DNA of 64,000 nucleotides, taken from NCBI GenBank assembly GCA_029582165.1, contig CM055877.1, positions 21,488,355 to 21,552,354 of the forward strand, written 5' to 3'. The notes beneath the pieces were generated by a model. That model worked only from the letters and a program-made list of their open reading frames with translations, did not search any database and was not told where the DNA came from. Every line of letters begins with the position of its first letter. Within the stretch, counting starts at the first letter, position 1. This document shows positions 47,627 through 58,510 of this stretch, one piece after another. The position numbers and the translations under genes were made by a program. Source of the stretch: Portulaca oleracea. Taxonomy: Eukaryota > Streptophyta > Magnoliopsida > Caryophyllales > Portulacaceae.

Positions 47627-48725
47627 AATTCCACTCCTTTATTCGTGGAAATCTTCAATTTTGACATGCACTCATGAATCACCATAATTAAGTATAATCT
47701 AACCAGATTCCCTACATTTTTCTTCTCTAAAGTCCTTCATAACCTTCACAAATTTCATCTAAATAATAAGCAAACACTTACTCAATCTCAAATTATGTTT
47801 AAAACAACATGCATGCTCAAATCACAATAATAGAACACAATTTAATCATTTCTTACTTGATTCCCATTACACCTCAACCATCTTTACTGACTAACTATCA
47901 ATAAAACCCCTAAAATACCTCATTCATACTTGCTAATATCTCAAAAGGAATAAATATAATAAGAAATTTATAATTTTCACCAATCAACAGAAGGAATTTG
48001 ATTTAAGAACTTAGGGTTCAGAGTTTACCTTTGGGGAGAGAAGAGAAAAGGAGCAACAAAGGGAGAGACAGCCGAGGGAAGAGCAGCTGACACCACCTGT
48101 GGGGCCATCGTCGGTGTCTTAACGCCGGCGGCTGACGTCTGACAGGTGAGAAAGGGACGGCGAGGGCGAGAAGCACAGAGGGGCAGCAGACAGAGGGACT
48201 GGGACGACAGATAGGAGGTAGAGAGGGAGAAGGGACATTGAGAGAGTTTATGTGAGTCTGAATTTTGAATAGAGGAATGGATGATTATAATACAAGACCC
48301 CCTACTTATTATAATGCCATATTGGGCTTTCAAAGAGAGAAAGAAAAATACAACAGACCCAAATACTTATTAATTCCTCCTTTGTAACCCAATACCATTA
48401 ATTTGGGGTTCCCGCGCAATATTCTATAAAACAAAGGTATGAGAATTTCATGAGTACTCAACTCTCCAATAATAATAATAAATTCGAATTAGAAATTGTC
48501 AAACAATAGATCTGAATACTATGGTTTAATAGGAAAGATCGGTAATACTATTTGAGAGGCATCTACCAAAAATTACTATACTAGAGAATCGGTGGTCGTT
48601 GCACTGTTCAACTCCTGCAAAACACACAGTTAGAAGAATTGAAATGCGCAACTTTGGTTAATTAACTTGATTAATTAACTTAATTAAATGATATTAGCAT
48701 CTAATTAACATTGGGTTATTACAAT

Positions 48726-49337
48726 CTACCCCCTTAAAAGAAGTTTCGTCCTGAAACTTTGACAATGATATCTTTGAACACTGGAATTTACCTCAGAATA
48801 GGTGAGGGTACTTGCTTTCTTATTTTCTTCATTTTTCCAAGTAGCTTCGGAAGAGGAGTGATTGGCCCAAAGTACTTTCACCAAAGGAATATCTTTTGTA
48901 CGCAAGTATTTAATTTGCCGATCCAAAATTTGAATGGGTACTTCTTCATAAGTCAAATTTTGCTCCACTACGAAAGGTTCGAGCTCTATCACATGGTTTG
49001 GATCGGGGGCGTACTTTCGGAGTTGCGAAATATGAAATACATCGTGAACATGTTCTAAATCAGAAGGCAATGTGAGCCTATAAGCTACTGGGTTGATCTT
49101 CTCAATTATCTCATAAGGCCCGATATACCGAGGGCTTAACTTTCCTTTGACGTTGAATCTTCGTACGCCTTTTGTCGGTGAGACTTTAAGAAATACTTTG
49201 TCCCTTACTTGAAACTCTAACAGTTTCCTTCTCTTGTCAGCATAACTCTTTTGTGTGATTTGTGCTGTCATGATATGCTGCCGAATGACTATGATATTCG
49301 CTATTGTATCTTGAATTAACTCGGGACCTACCATCAA
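48726..49337 (-). pseudogene. Element E integrase C-terminus with chromodomain
   Basis: A 203-codon frame reads SYADKRRKLLEFQVRDKVFLKVSP, then GKLSPRYIGPYEIIEKI-NPVAYRL, LEHVHDVFHISQLRKYAPD and VPIQILDRQIKYLRTKDIPLVKVLW-N, EATWKNEE. The last part is a chromodomain of the Tekay/Del type, which guides integration to certain chromatin. It ends just before the PPT, with no RNase or extra ORF between. This is the best preserved reading frame of the element; upstream it is broken. Confidence 0.85.
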
Positions 49338-50176
49338 GGTTTCATCTAACTCGCTCCAACATAATGGTCGGGGCCCTGCATTTTATACCATAAAGAGCTT
49401 TAAAAGGCACAATTTGAATGGTAGCTTGGTAACTATTGTTATATGAAAACTCTACCAAGGGTAACACTTCCTCCCAACTACCGAGAAAATCTAGGACGCA
49501 TGCTCTGAGCATATCTTCCACTATTTGATTTACCCTTTCTGTTTGACCATCAGTCTCTAGGTGATAAGAGCTACTAAATTGAGTTTAGTGCCAAATGCTT
49601 TATGTAGGGCCGCCAAAATCGTGACTGAAATCTCAAGTCACGGTCAGAGACTATATCCTTTGGAATACCATGTAGTCTCACTACTTCCTTGACATAAATG
49701 ATGGCTAACTCATCCACTTTCCAACCCTCATGTATAGGAATAAAATTGGCAGATTCGGTCAAGCGATCTACAATTACCCAAATTGCATTTTGCTTAGTAA
49801 CAGTCGTTGGTAAACCTATCATGAAGTCCATAGATATGGAATCCCATTTCCAAGTGGGTATTTCTAAGGGTCTCAATTCACCTGCTGACCGTTGGTGCTC
49901 AATCTTCACTTTCTGGCAAGTGAGACATTTATCTACAAAAGTGGCTATGTCCTTTTTCATGTTAGGCCACTTAAACTTGTGTCTCAGGTCTCGATACATT
50001 TTGGTACCTCCTAGATGTACACAGTATGGTGTACTGTGACCTTCATTCAGAATTCTTTCCCTGAAGCCCCCACTTTCGGGCACACACAATCGGTTTTGAA
50101 ACTTAAGTGTCCCATCATCATGGATCATGAAGCCAAGCATTTTTCCTTTCTCTACTCCGGAACAAATGTACATCAT
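49338..50176 (-). pseudogene. Element E integrase zinc-binding domain and core, broken
   Basis: The frame 50176-49574 contains the HHCC domain (H-x-G-x-x-KMYRDLRHKFKWPNMKKDIA-x-x-VDKCLTCQKVK), then LEIPTWKWDSISMDFMIGLP with the first catalytic Asp, and IVDRLTESANFIPI. After a stop, remnants such as YHLETDGQTERVNQ and LPLVEFSYNNSYQATI appear to 49338. It would insert the element cDNA; frameshifts make it inactive. Confidence 0.85.
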
Positions 50177-50247
50177 ACTCTTATCAACCAGTTGCTCCGC
50201 TTTGATTTCTTCTAGGATAAATGGTTGCCACTATAGACTAGCCATCC

Positions 50248-50764
50248 TTGATATCACGTCTCCTTGACGTACTATCTCTACGTCTGCTTCCTACACTTCT
50301 CGTACCAATTGAGGCTGGGATATCAAAGGCGCGCTTGGGCCATGTTGTGTCTTCCTGCTCAATGCATCTGCCACTAAGTTTGCCTTTGCTAGGTGGTATT
50401 GAATGGTTAAGTCATAGTCCTTCAGGAGTTCCAACCATCTAGGCTACCTCAAGATTAACTCTTTTTGCGTAAAGATGTACTTGAGACTTTGGTGATCCGA
50501 AAAGACTTTAGTTGGTACACCATATGAATAATGTCTTCAAATATTTAAAGCAAATACAACTGCGGAGAACTCCAAATCATGCGTGGCGTAATTTATTTCA
50601 TCGGGTTTCAACTTCTTGGAAGCGTACGCGATGACCTTATCATCCTGCATAAGCACACATTCTAACCCATGCTTCGATGCATTGCTATAAATCACATACT
50701 CCTTCCTTTCAACAGGTAGGGTTAACACTGGGACCGAGGTGAGTCTTTTCTTAAGCTCCTGAAA
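50248..50764 (-). pseudogene. Element E RNase H, broken
   Basis: The frame 50728-50537 reads [20 protein letters not shown] and [30 protein letters not shown], the gypsy RNase H start in which the catalytic Asp of Y-x-D-A-S is Asn. Further along, pieces matching DHKSLKYIF and WLELLKDYD occur in shifted frames to about 50400. It would remove the RNA strand during reverse transcription. Confidence 0.8.
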
Positions 50765-50779
50765 GGCTTCTTCACACCT

Positions 50780-51480
50780 TTATGTCCACTCAAACTTTGT
50801 AGTCCTTTTGAGTAAATTAGTGAATGGAAGGGTGATTTTTGAGAAATTATGTATAAATCTCCTATAATATCCAACCATACCCAAAAAGCTCCTTATCTCC
50901 ATAATCGTCATTGGCTTAGTCCAATTCATGACTGCATCGACCATTTGCCGGTCAACTTTAATTCCTACCTTAGTTACTATATGTCCCAACAATGCCACTT
51001 CCTCTAACCAGAATTCTCACTTCTGCAACTTTGCAAATAATTGGTGCTCTCTCAAGGTTTGTAACACCATCCATAGATGTTGCTCATGTTCTCCTTGGTT
51101 CTTTGAATAGACCAAAATATCATCAATGAATGCAACCACAATTTGTCCAGATACAACCTAAAGTTTCGATTCATAAGATCCATGAATACCGCCGGTGCAT
51201 TAGTAAGCCCAAATGGCATAACTATAAACTCATAGTGTCCATATCGGGTTCTAAAAGCAGTCTTAGGTATATCCTCAGGCTTGATTCTCAACTGATGATA
51301 TCCTGACCTCAAATCAATCTTTGAAAACACCCCAGCTCCTTGTAACTGGTCAAACAAGTCATCAATTCAGGGGAGAGGATATTTATTTTTGATAGTAACT
51401 TTATTCAGCTCTGTATAATCTATAGGTCGCATGACCTTTGTGAATTCTTTTGATTTTGGCGCCATAATTTTCCCATGCAA
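50780..51480 (-). pseudogene. Element E reverse transcriptase, truncated
   Basis: From about 51480 the minus strand reads [49 protein letters not shown] and [30 protein letters not shown] (motifs A and B), then after a frameshift LGHIVTKVGI and MEIRSFLGMVGYYRRFI, the connection domain. The YVDD box is disturbed ([14 protein letters not shown] remains near 51110). The N-terminal half is cut where element D begins. Confidence 0.85.
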
Positions 51481-51485
51481 TCCCA

Positions 51486-52634
51486 TGATCACAACACACG
51501 TGATTAACTTTGGATTGACCAGAAAATGTCAAAAGCCGTATGACCTTTGATCAATGCATGGAAGGGCTTGATTGTTGGGATATGTCTTTCGTATTTCCCT
51601 CTAAATCCCTCACCTCTCCACCTATAAATACCCCAATATTTTTCACTCATTTTCACCAACTATCATTATGATACTTCCAAAACTCTATCAAAATTCTCTC
51701 CATTATATCTTTTCTCCTTCTCTAATACTCCCATAATCACTCTCATCATCACCACATCACCATTCTTACTACCCTCCTAACCATTCTCATATACATCCTT
51801 CTATCCAAGCTCCAAACTGAGGTCAAGACAAGGGATTAGTTTTCATCTCATCCATCACCTAGCAAGGTTTGCCTTTTTATTACCATTGTATCTAATTATG
51901 TAATTCATGATTTAATTCTCTTACTTGTACGGTTTTTGTAAACAAAACTTTATTGTTTTGTATTGCATGTTCAAGAATATAACATTGTGAAATACATTAA
52001 ACTTCTCCCCGCTCTCTTCATTTCAAATTCGTTTTTAGTAGAGTCTGTTTTCTAACAGGCGGATTCGAGAGTTCTTTTAATTCTCGGAATCGTAACCTTA
52101 CCTCTGAGCATAGAAATCGGGTTTGTAGACTAGAGGTACTTCTTTTATTTTGGTTGTCGATTTCCTTAAATCGGCTGGTGACTGTTTCTTCTTTTTACAA
52201 CCTTTTAATTATTAAAAGTACACATCTTTGCATTAAAATATTTAAAAATGGATTAGTACCTCCATATCACCAATCCGAGGCTAACCCAAGAGAAAATGTG
52301 TTGAAAATGGGCCGAGGGAATGCAAGGCCCAGCCGAGAAGACATCAAAGGATAGGCGGCCTTTGATATTTTCTGGCGGACCGTTTGTTTTCTTTTTTGGC
52401 TCGAATCCGCGAACGGGTCGGTATTAAGTCATTAATAAACTATTTTGTGCGACTTTGAGTATTTTTGTAATATAAATAGGTTTGTAAATAAATAAAGTTT
52501 CATCACCCTGAAAATGAATTTCGAAAAATAAAAATATCTTTATTTAAGGAGTAAGCAACCTTAGTCCGCTCCCGATCACTTAAGTAGCGCATCCGAAACA
52601 ATTTCCCCGAACGAGATTTTTTCCAGGTCCTACA
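51486..52634 (+). repeat. 5' LTR of element D
   Basis: It runs from TGATCACAAC to CCTACA, three bases before the PBS. TATA (TATAAATA) is at 51623-51630. Unlike the other LTR families here, it has no palindrome array upstream of the TATA box. The 5' end is set by the break in the E reading frame and by the TG, since no partner LTR is available. Confidence 0.65.
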
Positions 52635-52637
52635 TAA

Positions 52638-52656
52638 TGGTGACTCCACTGGGGAC
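52638..52656 (+). other. PBS of element D
   Basis: TGGTGACTCCACTGGGGAC resembles the TGGCGACTCCGCTGGGGA site of plant Tat/Ogre elements (tRNA-Arg type from memory) and follows the LTR by three bases. Confidence 0.75.
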
Positions 52657-54104
52657 TTAAACTTAAAAAAGGGATAAATTGATTTATTTCGCAATTTTAT
52701 TATTCTTTTTAGACATCTTTGCATACCGGGCCATTCATCGGGTCTTTCTACATGTGAGCACAAAGGCGAATGTTAGGTAAACTAGGATCATACCTGAGAG
52801 CGAGTTTCCACTACTATAGCGATGCATACCACAATCGCTAGGTATTTGGTCTCTCCTCTCCCCATGTTATACTCCAAGGCTTCCTTGAAGTCTGACGAGC
52901 AACCCCTTACATACTTTGCCCAAAATTCACGAGGGTGAAGAGCGCACCGACGCAAGAACATGCGGTAGGCCATGTAACCCGACCATAATAATCCATGAAT
53001 GTAGAGCCTTGGTTTAGGATACCCCTCATGTTGTCTGCTATGTGTATTTGTGTTTCCCTTCCTCTTTTCCTTTTTGTAAAGAGTCGACCCTAGTTTGGAG
53101 GTTTCGTTCTAGTCCATATAAAATTATTGGGTTGAGAAAGGATTATTTATTGATTAGTATAATTAACCCAAAAGGCATTATAGTTAGCCCAATGGAAGGG
53201 CCCATTGATGTTCAAAGGTTAATCATTTTAATTAATGAATAAAAATTGACTCACCTTAGATGATATTATATGGCGCTTTATAAAAATCTCTTAACAAAGG
53301 TCCAAAAAAATTAATTAAGAGTCAAACAAAGTTGATGAATAACGTTTTATACTGCATAATAGTCACTAAGCTTGAGTAAGTAAATTTATCGATTTAACTA
53401 ATAAATCCATCTTATTTATGGTCGGCCCGTTGTTAGACCAAACCATATTGGATTTGTCAATTAAGCCCATAAACTAATTATAACTCGCTTATTGTTGGCT
53501 TTATCCAGTCCTTTACAACATACGTTTTCATGGAGTAAATAAAAAGAAAAAAAAAGGGTCGTCAGTCTTGTCGAGCATTATTCTAGTCTGCATAATAGTC
53601 AGTATAACTTGAGTTATTAGGCCAAGTTACGGATTCTCCTTAAAACGGTCGGCATGCGGATTGAGCCCATCCGAATTGAGAAACACTGACTTGTGCCTTT
53701 TAATTTATGGTCCACTCGCTATGTGTGACTTTATTCGGCATTTTATAATGTCTTGTCGTTAGGTCCATATAGAGTTAGGTCATACACTCCCGAAAAGCGG
53801 GAGAGTATCTTGTGTCAGCATATAAATGTTGAGTCTGTTAGGGTCATATAGGTCCCTTAGAGCATGCATGCATAGGGTAGTATGTGTCGGAGTCTGTCAT
53901 CGAGTTCCTGACTTTTAATTTCCATGCAGGCATCATTGGAGATCGACTCCGAGCGCTCATTAGAGATCCTTGCACTGGTCGTTTGTTTCCAAATCCTCAC
54001 TGCCATCCATCTGCAACTCGTGACCGCATAATATATGGAGAACAGTTTCATGAGGTCCTGATTCAGAATACTGAGGCTAGCATTTAGAGGAGCTTTACAC
54101 CAAG
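52657..54104 (+). mobile_element. Untranslated leader of element D
   Basis: About 1.4 kb without a convincing gene, as is usual for the long leaders of Tat elements. A pair of similar segments, CTGCATAATAGTCA near 53353 and 53588, each followed by a CTTGAGT(A/T)-type sequence, is the only repeat noticed. Confidence 0.5.
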
Positions 54105-55304
54105 ATGCAAGATCTGGTCTTTGCTAACACTTTAGAACATGAACAAAAGATTGGGAAAAGGTTGAATGAACAACAAAAATTGATGGATGGTGTTTTATAG
54201 GTAATCACCAAAATAAATGTTAAGTTAGGGCTGAATACTGAGGAAGACGATGATGAGATTCATGGGTATGAGTATGAACATGAGCTCATCAAGATGCCAA
54301 CAGATTCTGGAGGGGTACAATCACCTGAAAGAAAGGTTAATGCTTCAGAAGTACCTAAGCCTACAAGGGACCCTGTTGTCAAGGCCCTTGAACAAAGGTT
54401 GGAAAGCATCACCGAAGCAATGAGCACTGTACCGGCCTTCGCCGATAAATACATGGAGGTACCCTTGCCTATTCAACCAATTCTGAAGATCGATGACATG
54501 GTCGAGTTAGCAAACATCAAGTTCAAACCCTTTGAGAATCCTACTCATCATATTGAAGAATTCATGATATTAGCATCGTTGAACCGGATTGACGTCAGTT
54601 TCTAGTCTACGGTCTTCCCATCCACCTTAGATGGTGAAGCCAAAGTGTGGTATCATGCTATATTACACTAGGTGAAAGCCGACTGGAATGAGTTATTCAA
54701 AGCTTTCATTAACCATTACAATCGTATTCAAAAGAAGCAAGCCACATTGGACGACCTAAGCACCATGAAGTAGAGGGACGATGAATCCTTCTTGGATTAC
54801 TTTGAAAGGTGGCATACCAAGTTGTCTCACATAAATGAAATCATTCCTCTCCACCTGCAGTTATCTACCTTCAAGCAAGGGCTCAAGAGGACCTTGTCTA
54901 AGCACTTGGGATATCATGTCATCAAGGATTTTGATTACTTGAAGGACATTTGTGTTCAAATGGAAGCAATGCACAATGACAAGACCACTTTGCGTGGTGG
55001 GAAAGGATCTAGCTCCAACTGAAGGTCTACCAGTGCAGCTCGCCACCCTCCTAAAATTGTTGAGACTAACTCCATCCAGCATAAGGGGCATTTTGTGCTG
55101 AAGTATGAGACCTATACACAACTCGATGTTCCTTATACTCAAGCTCTCGATCGACTAGTCAAGAAGGGTATTTTGGTTTTGCCTTTACCAAAAGAGGAGA
55201 CAGAAATTAAGGGCAGGAATTTGGATGCCAACCAGTTATACCGCTACCATCGCTGCCAAGACATGATACTGAGAAATGCTATTCTCTCAAAAACAAGATA
55301 AAAG
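54105..55304 (+). pseudogene. Element D gag, five in-frame stops
   Basis: From the ATG at 54105 a single frame reads MQDLVFANTLEHEQKIG, LEQRLESITEAMSTVPAFAD, NIKFKPFENPTHHIEEFM, STLDGEAKVWYHAI, DWNELFKAFINHYN, DDESFLDYFERWHTKLSHI and FKQGLKRTLSKHLG, a Retrotrans_gag capsid domain. TAG at 54198, 54603, 54669 and 54771 and TGA at 55020 interrupt it. Downstream, LDRLVKKGILVLPLP and YRYHRC are followed, one frame over, by HDTEKC, the remains of a zinc-finger-like CxYHxxxGHxTxxC motif. The frame continues after element C at 61983. Confidence 0.85.
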
Positions 55305-55352
55305 ATATGATAAGGGCAGAAACGCTCCCGATCCCAAAAGCTGCTAAGAATC
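55305..55352 (+). repeat. 48-bp direct repeat left of element C
   Basis: The sequence from ATATGATAAGG to GCTAAGAATC recurs unchanged at 61981-62028, right of element C. It belongs to the D gag end. It is far longer than a normal 5-bp TSD. Confidence 0.9.
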
Positions 55353-56725
55353 TGTTCGGTCTCGTTCTGAACCGAATTTCTTCTCTTTTATAGGGTATAT
55401 TTGCTTGTTTTAACCCCTATTTATATATTAGATATAATGATTTAGTGTTTTATAGGAAAATAAGGAGTTAGAAGAAGTTTGGGCTTCATTGAAGGTTTTT
55501 AGGGAATCCCGAGCTATTTCCCGAGTCAAACCAAGTCAACCCGAGCCGAGACCCGAGTCAAACCAAGTCAACCCGAGCCGAGAGCCGAGGCGAAACCAAA
55601 GCCGGAAATTCCATACCAAGATTGGCGCAAAACTGGGGAACGGTACAAACTCAAAGGTTTGAAATACGTGTGCCTTCACTCTTTGGGTCATAACTCCTTC
55701 GTTACAACTTCGATTAGTCTGAAATTTTGGGAGCTTAAAGTACACACCGAGAACTTTCCATCGATATCTTATGGGCCTAAAACAGAGTTCGGTTGAAGAA
55801 GTTATGCGCGTTTGAAGTCGTGAGGAAAAAGCGCGAGCGATGGCTCGCCGAGCCAAGCTTCAGGGCAACAAAGGCACAAGCCGTGAGAGCGGACGATGAG
55901 GCTTGCTCGCCCGAGCCACCCCAATGGCTTGCCCGAGCCACTCTGTCTGCAGAAAAACTAACGCGCGTGCTGCGATTTGTTTCTAGGGTTTTAGGTTGTA
56001 TTTTTCCTTCTTCTATAAATACCCACTTGTATTAATCCAAGTTTTATCAATTAGCCTAGGTAGTTTAGGAGTAGAATTAGATTTAATTGCTTTCCTTTAT
56101 TTGCTTTAATCTCTCTTAATTGTTCTTCAAGTTTTCTTTGTTCTTCAAGCTATCATTGATTTCTAGCATTTGTATTCAAACTTTCCGAAGCTTTCTCAAT
56201 TCAAGCAAGTTTCCATTGAAGTTTTACAAGCTTTCTCTCTCTTCTCTCTCTCTCTCTCTAATTTCCATTGTTGACTTGATTTCAAAGCTTTCTAGGGTTA
56301 GCCACATCAAATCCATCTTTTAGTGGGAAGGAGGGTCAAGGAATTCCAATTCTACTTCTTAGTGAGAATTTGGGAGATCCTTGGTAATCCAATCAACATT
56401 TTCTTGTTTGTTCGGGGGAAATTGCAAAGGTAGATTGAAGGTTAGAAGATTTTGGTCATCAAAGGTATAATTTCTTGTTTCTAATTTCATTGTTCATTCT
56501 AGATTTTCATTCCTTGCTTTAATTGCTTTATTTGATTTCATGCTTTTAATTGCTTTCTTTGATTCATGCCTAGGTTAGATTTAATTGCTTCCCTTTACAT
56601 TATTTATTGCTTTCTGCATTGAGAAAAACCCTTCTACACAAACCGATTACCTTAATCAAGCCTCACACCCATCCCTGTGGACCGACAACCTTAACTCATA
56701 AAACCACAAAAATTACAACCGAACA
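55353..56725 (+). repeat. 5' LTR of element C
   Basis: Terminal inverted repeats TGTTCGGT and ACCGAACA. TATA (TATAAAT) is at 56014-56020. Upstream, GGCTCGCCGAGCC-like and TCGCCCGAGCC motifs lie at 55840-55945. A (CT)n run is at 56229-56260. Confidence 0.9.
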
Positions 56726-56745
56726 ATGGAGCCGGGGATGGCGTT
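56726..56745 (+). other. Shortened PBS-like site of element C
   Basis: ATGGAGCCGGGGATGGCG follows the LTR. It looks like the tRNA-Asp site TGGCGCCGTTGCCGGGGA with the inner CGCCGTT lost, so only TGG and GCCGGGGA are kept. Confidence 0.55.
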
Positions 56746-56906
56746 ATTTTGTAGATTAGGCTATTGGTTTGTGTGTACATAGTTTATTGCTTTCTTGATT
56801 ATGCTAGAAAAAAAATGTAGCGAAAAAAAATTGAATATCGAAAAAAAATAGTGAGAAAAGAATTGAAAAAAAATAGAAAATTAGAAAAAATCGAAAAAAG
56901 AGAGTT

Positions 56907-58510
56907 ATGAATAGTCCCCAATTCCCTCAATTTGAGCATGAAATATTTTGGAGGTATTTTGCTAGATTACATGATTATCGTGCTCAATGTGAATTGTATG
57001 GCATTTTTTATGATACATTGAATTTGTTGGGAATTGTTAGTGAGGGTGTGAATTATGAGATCCGGAACCTTTTAGATTATTACGGGTTTTCTAGTTTAGG
57101 AGAAGAACTAGCATGGGAGTTACTTGAATGGTTGTCTAGGGATTCCTATGAATTTGAGCAACAAAATGTTAGTCCTAGCTTCCAACCTCCTTATGCACCA
57201 CCCTTTGGGACCGAAACTGAACAATCATGTGAATACCCCGTGTATGTTGATGATCAATCTTATGATGGGGGATATGTGGAAAACTGTTATGATCTTTCCC
57301 AAAGTGTCGATGTTGAGTCGCCTTCCGTGTGCTCCTTGTGTGATTCGCCGTATCATAGTTCAATTTCTTGTTTGCAAGCTACATTGGTTTCCTTCAAGGC
57401 AGAAGTAGAAAAATTATGTGCGAACATGAATGAGTATATGCATGAATTTGTCCATGAGAGTAATCAAAGGGTAGTAACTCCTTCTTCACAAATGGTTGAT
57501 TCGAATGTTGAAATAGGTCATTCATCGTCTGTGAGTCGTGAAATGCATGTTGATTCTGCTGTGTATAATGAGGATGATGACTATTATAACCGACCATGCC
57601 TTGGACTACTTAGTAATTCCTTAGCTCCAGCCCCACCTAATCAGCATGAGGAACATGATGATTTTGTGTGTGATAATGTAGAATTAGTTGAAAACATGCT
57701 AGATGATGAACTATTGTCGACACCCTTGTCCATACCTTTATGTGAAGAAAAGATTGAGTTTAGTGAATGCCATGATGTAATTGAGCATGATCTTGTTGAG
57801 AGTGAAATTGAATCTGTTGTGATTGAATGTGTGCTTGATAACGATTTGTTCACTTTCATTGAGGATCATTGCATTAGTGAGGCGTTAGCTACCCTTGTAT
57901 GTGAGTCCATTGATGTGCATACCTGTGACGATGAGCATAATTCTTTGGGGATTGATCATGATTGTTTGAACTTGGTTGTTGATGATGATTCTTTTGATGA
58001 TGACATGCTTTATGAGTCATTCACGATGAGTTATGACCCTAAGCCTTCCACTTTCACTTTTGATGTTGCTTTGGATGCTGCACCTTTGTCTTTTGATGTT
58101 GATAGTTCTTCTAGTGAGTCTGATATTGATGAAGATGAAGATATGCTTGTGTGTGATGTTGAGAGTGTTATGATGTGGTCTAACCCTCTGTTTTCCTTAT
58201 CACCTATTGACGATTGTGATGATTATTTAATGAGAGTGGTGATTTGGAATTTGTGATTGATGAAAATTGCATGGAAATTGAGTTTGAACCATTGTTTGCA
58301 TCCAAGTCTTCGCATGGCCATGTTCAGAAATGTGTTGTATTGCCTCCTTCCGTTGATTTGCATACCCAATCTCCATTTACGAGTCAATGGGATGATCCAT
58401 TTGTCATGTCTTCTTTCACTATGCCTAGGAAAGCCTTGTATATTCATGCATTTCATCATTTCTATGATTTTTCTAGGGCATTTGATAAATTGTTAAGGGC
58501 ACTAATGTGA
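56907..58510 (+). pseudogene. Element C ORF: unrecognised knuckle protein in gag position
   Basis: I do not recognise this family. The main frame has 449 codons (56907-58256). It starts MNSPQFPQFEHEIFWRYFARL, continues with NLLGIVSEGVNYEIRNLLDYYGF (a helical N-terminus of about 95 residues), a CX2CX4HX4C knuckle CSLCDSPYHSSISC near residues 143-156, and a very acidic part rich in Asp, Glu and Ser. A one-base loss near 58226 shifts the frame; the other frame (58244-58510) adds FEPLFASKSSH, MPRKALYIHAFHHFYDFSRAF and DKLLRALM. Start, knuckle and C-terminus match element B ORF1. Its place right after the PBS suggests it replaces gag. A role in RNA binding or packaging is inferred only from the knuckle. 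Confidence 0.7.

Larger units (their letters stand above)
34927..48722 (-). repeat. 3' LTR of element E (interrupted by B and a LINE)
   Basis: On minus it starts TGTAATAACCC right after the PPT and ends GGGGTGTCA. Without element B and the LINE it is about 3.2 kb, like the two solo LTRs. Pieces: 34927-36333, 44407-45080 and 47627-48722. The frame 48333-48025 is a Ser/Pro-rich leader ORF in the same place as in the solo LTRs. The remainder shows no coding content. Confidence 0.8.
34927..51485 (-). mobile_element. Element E: Tekay/Del-like chromovirus, truncated
   Basis: On minus: RT, RNase H, integrase with chromodomain, PPT (rc 48723-48737) and 3' LTR (48722 down to 34927). Element B and a LINE are nested in the LTR. 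The gag, protease, PBS and 5' LTR are not in the window, because element D starts at about 51486 inside the RT N-terminus. E is therefore older than B, D and the LINE. Confidence 0.8.
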
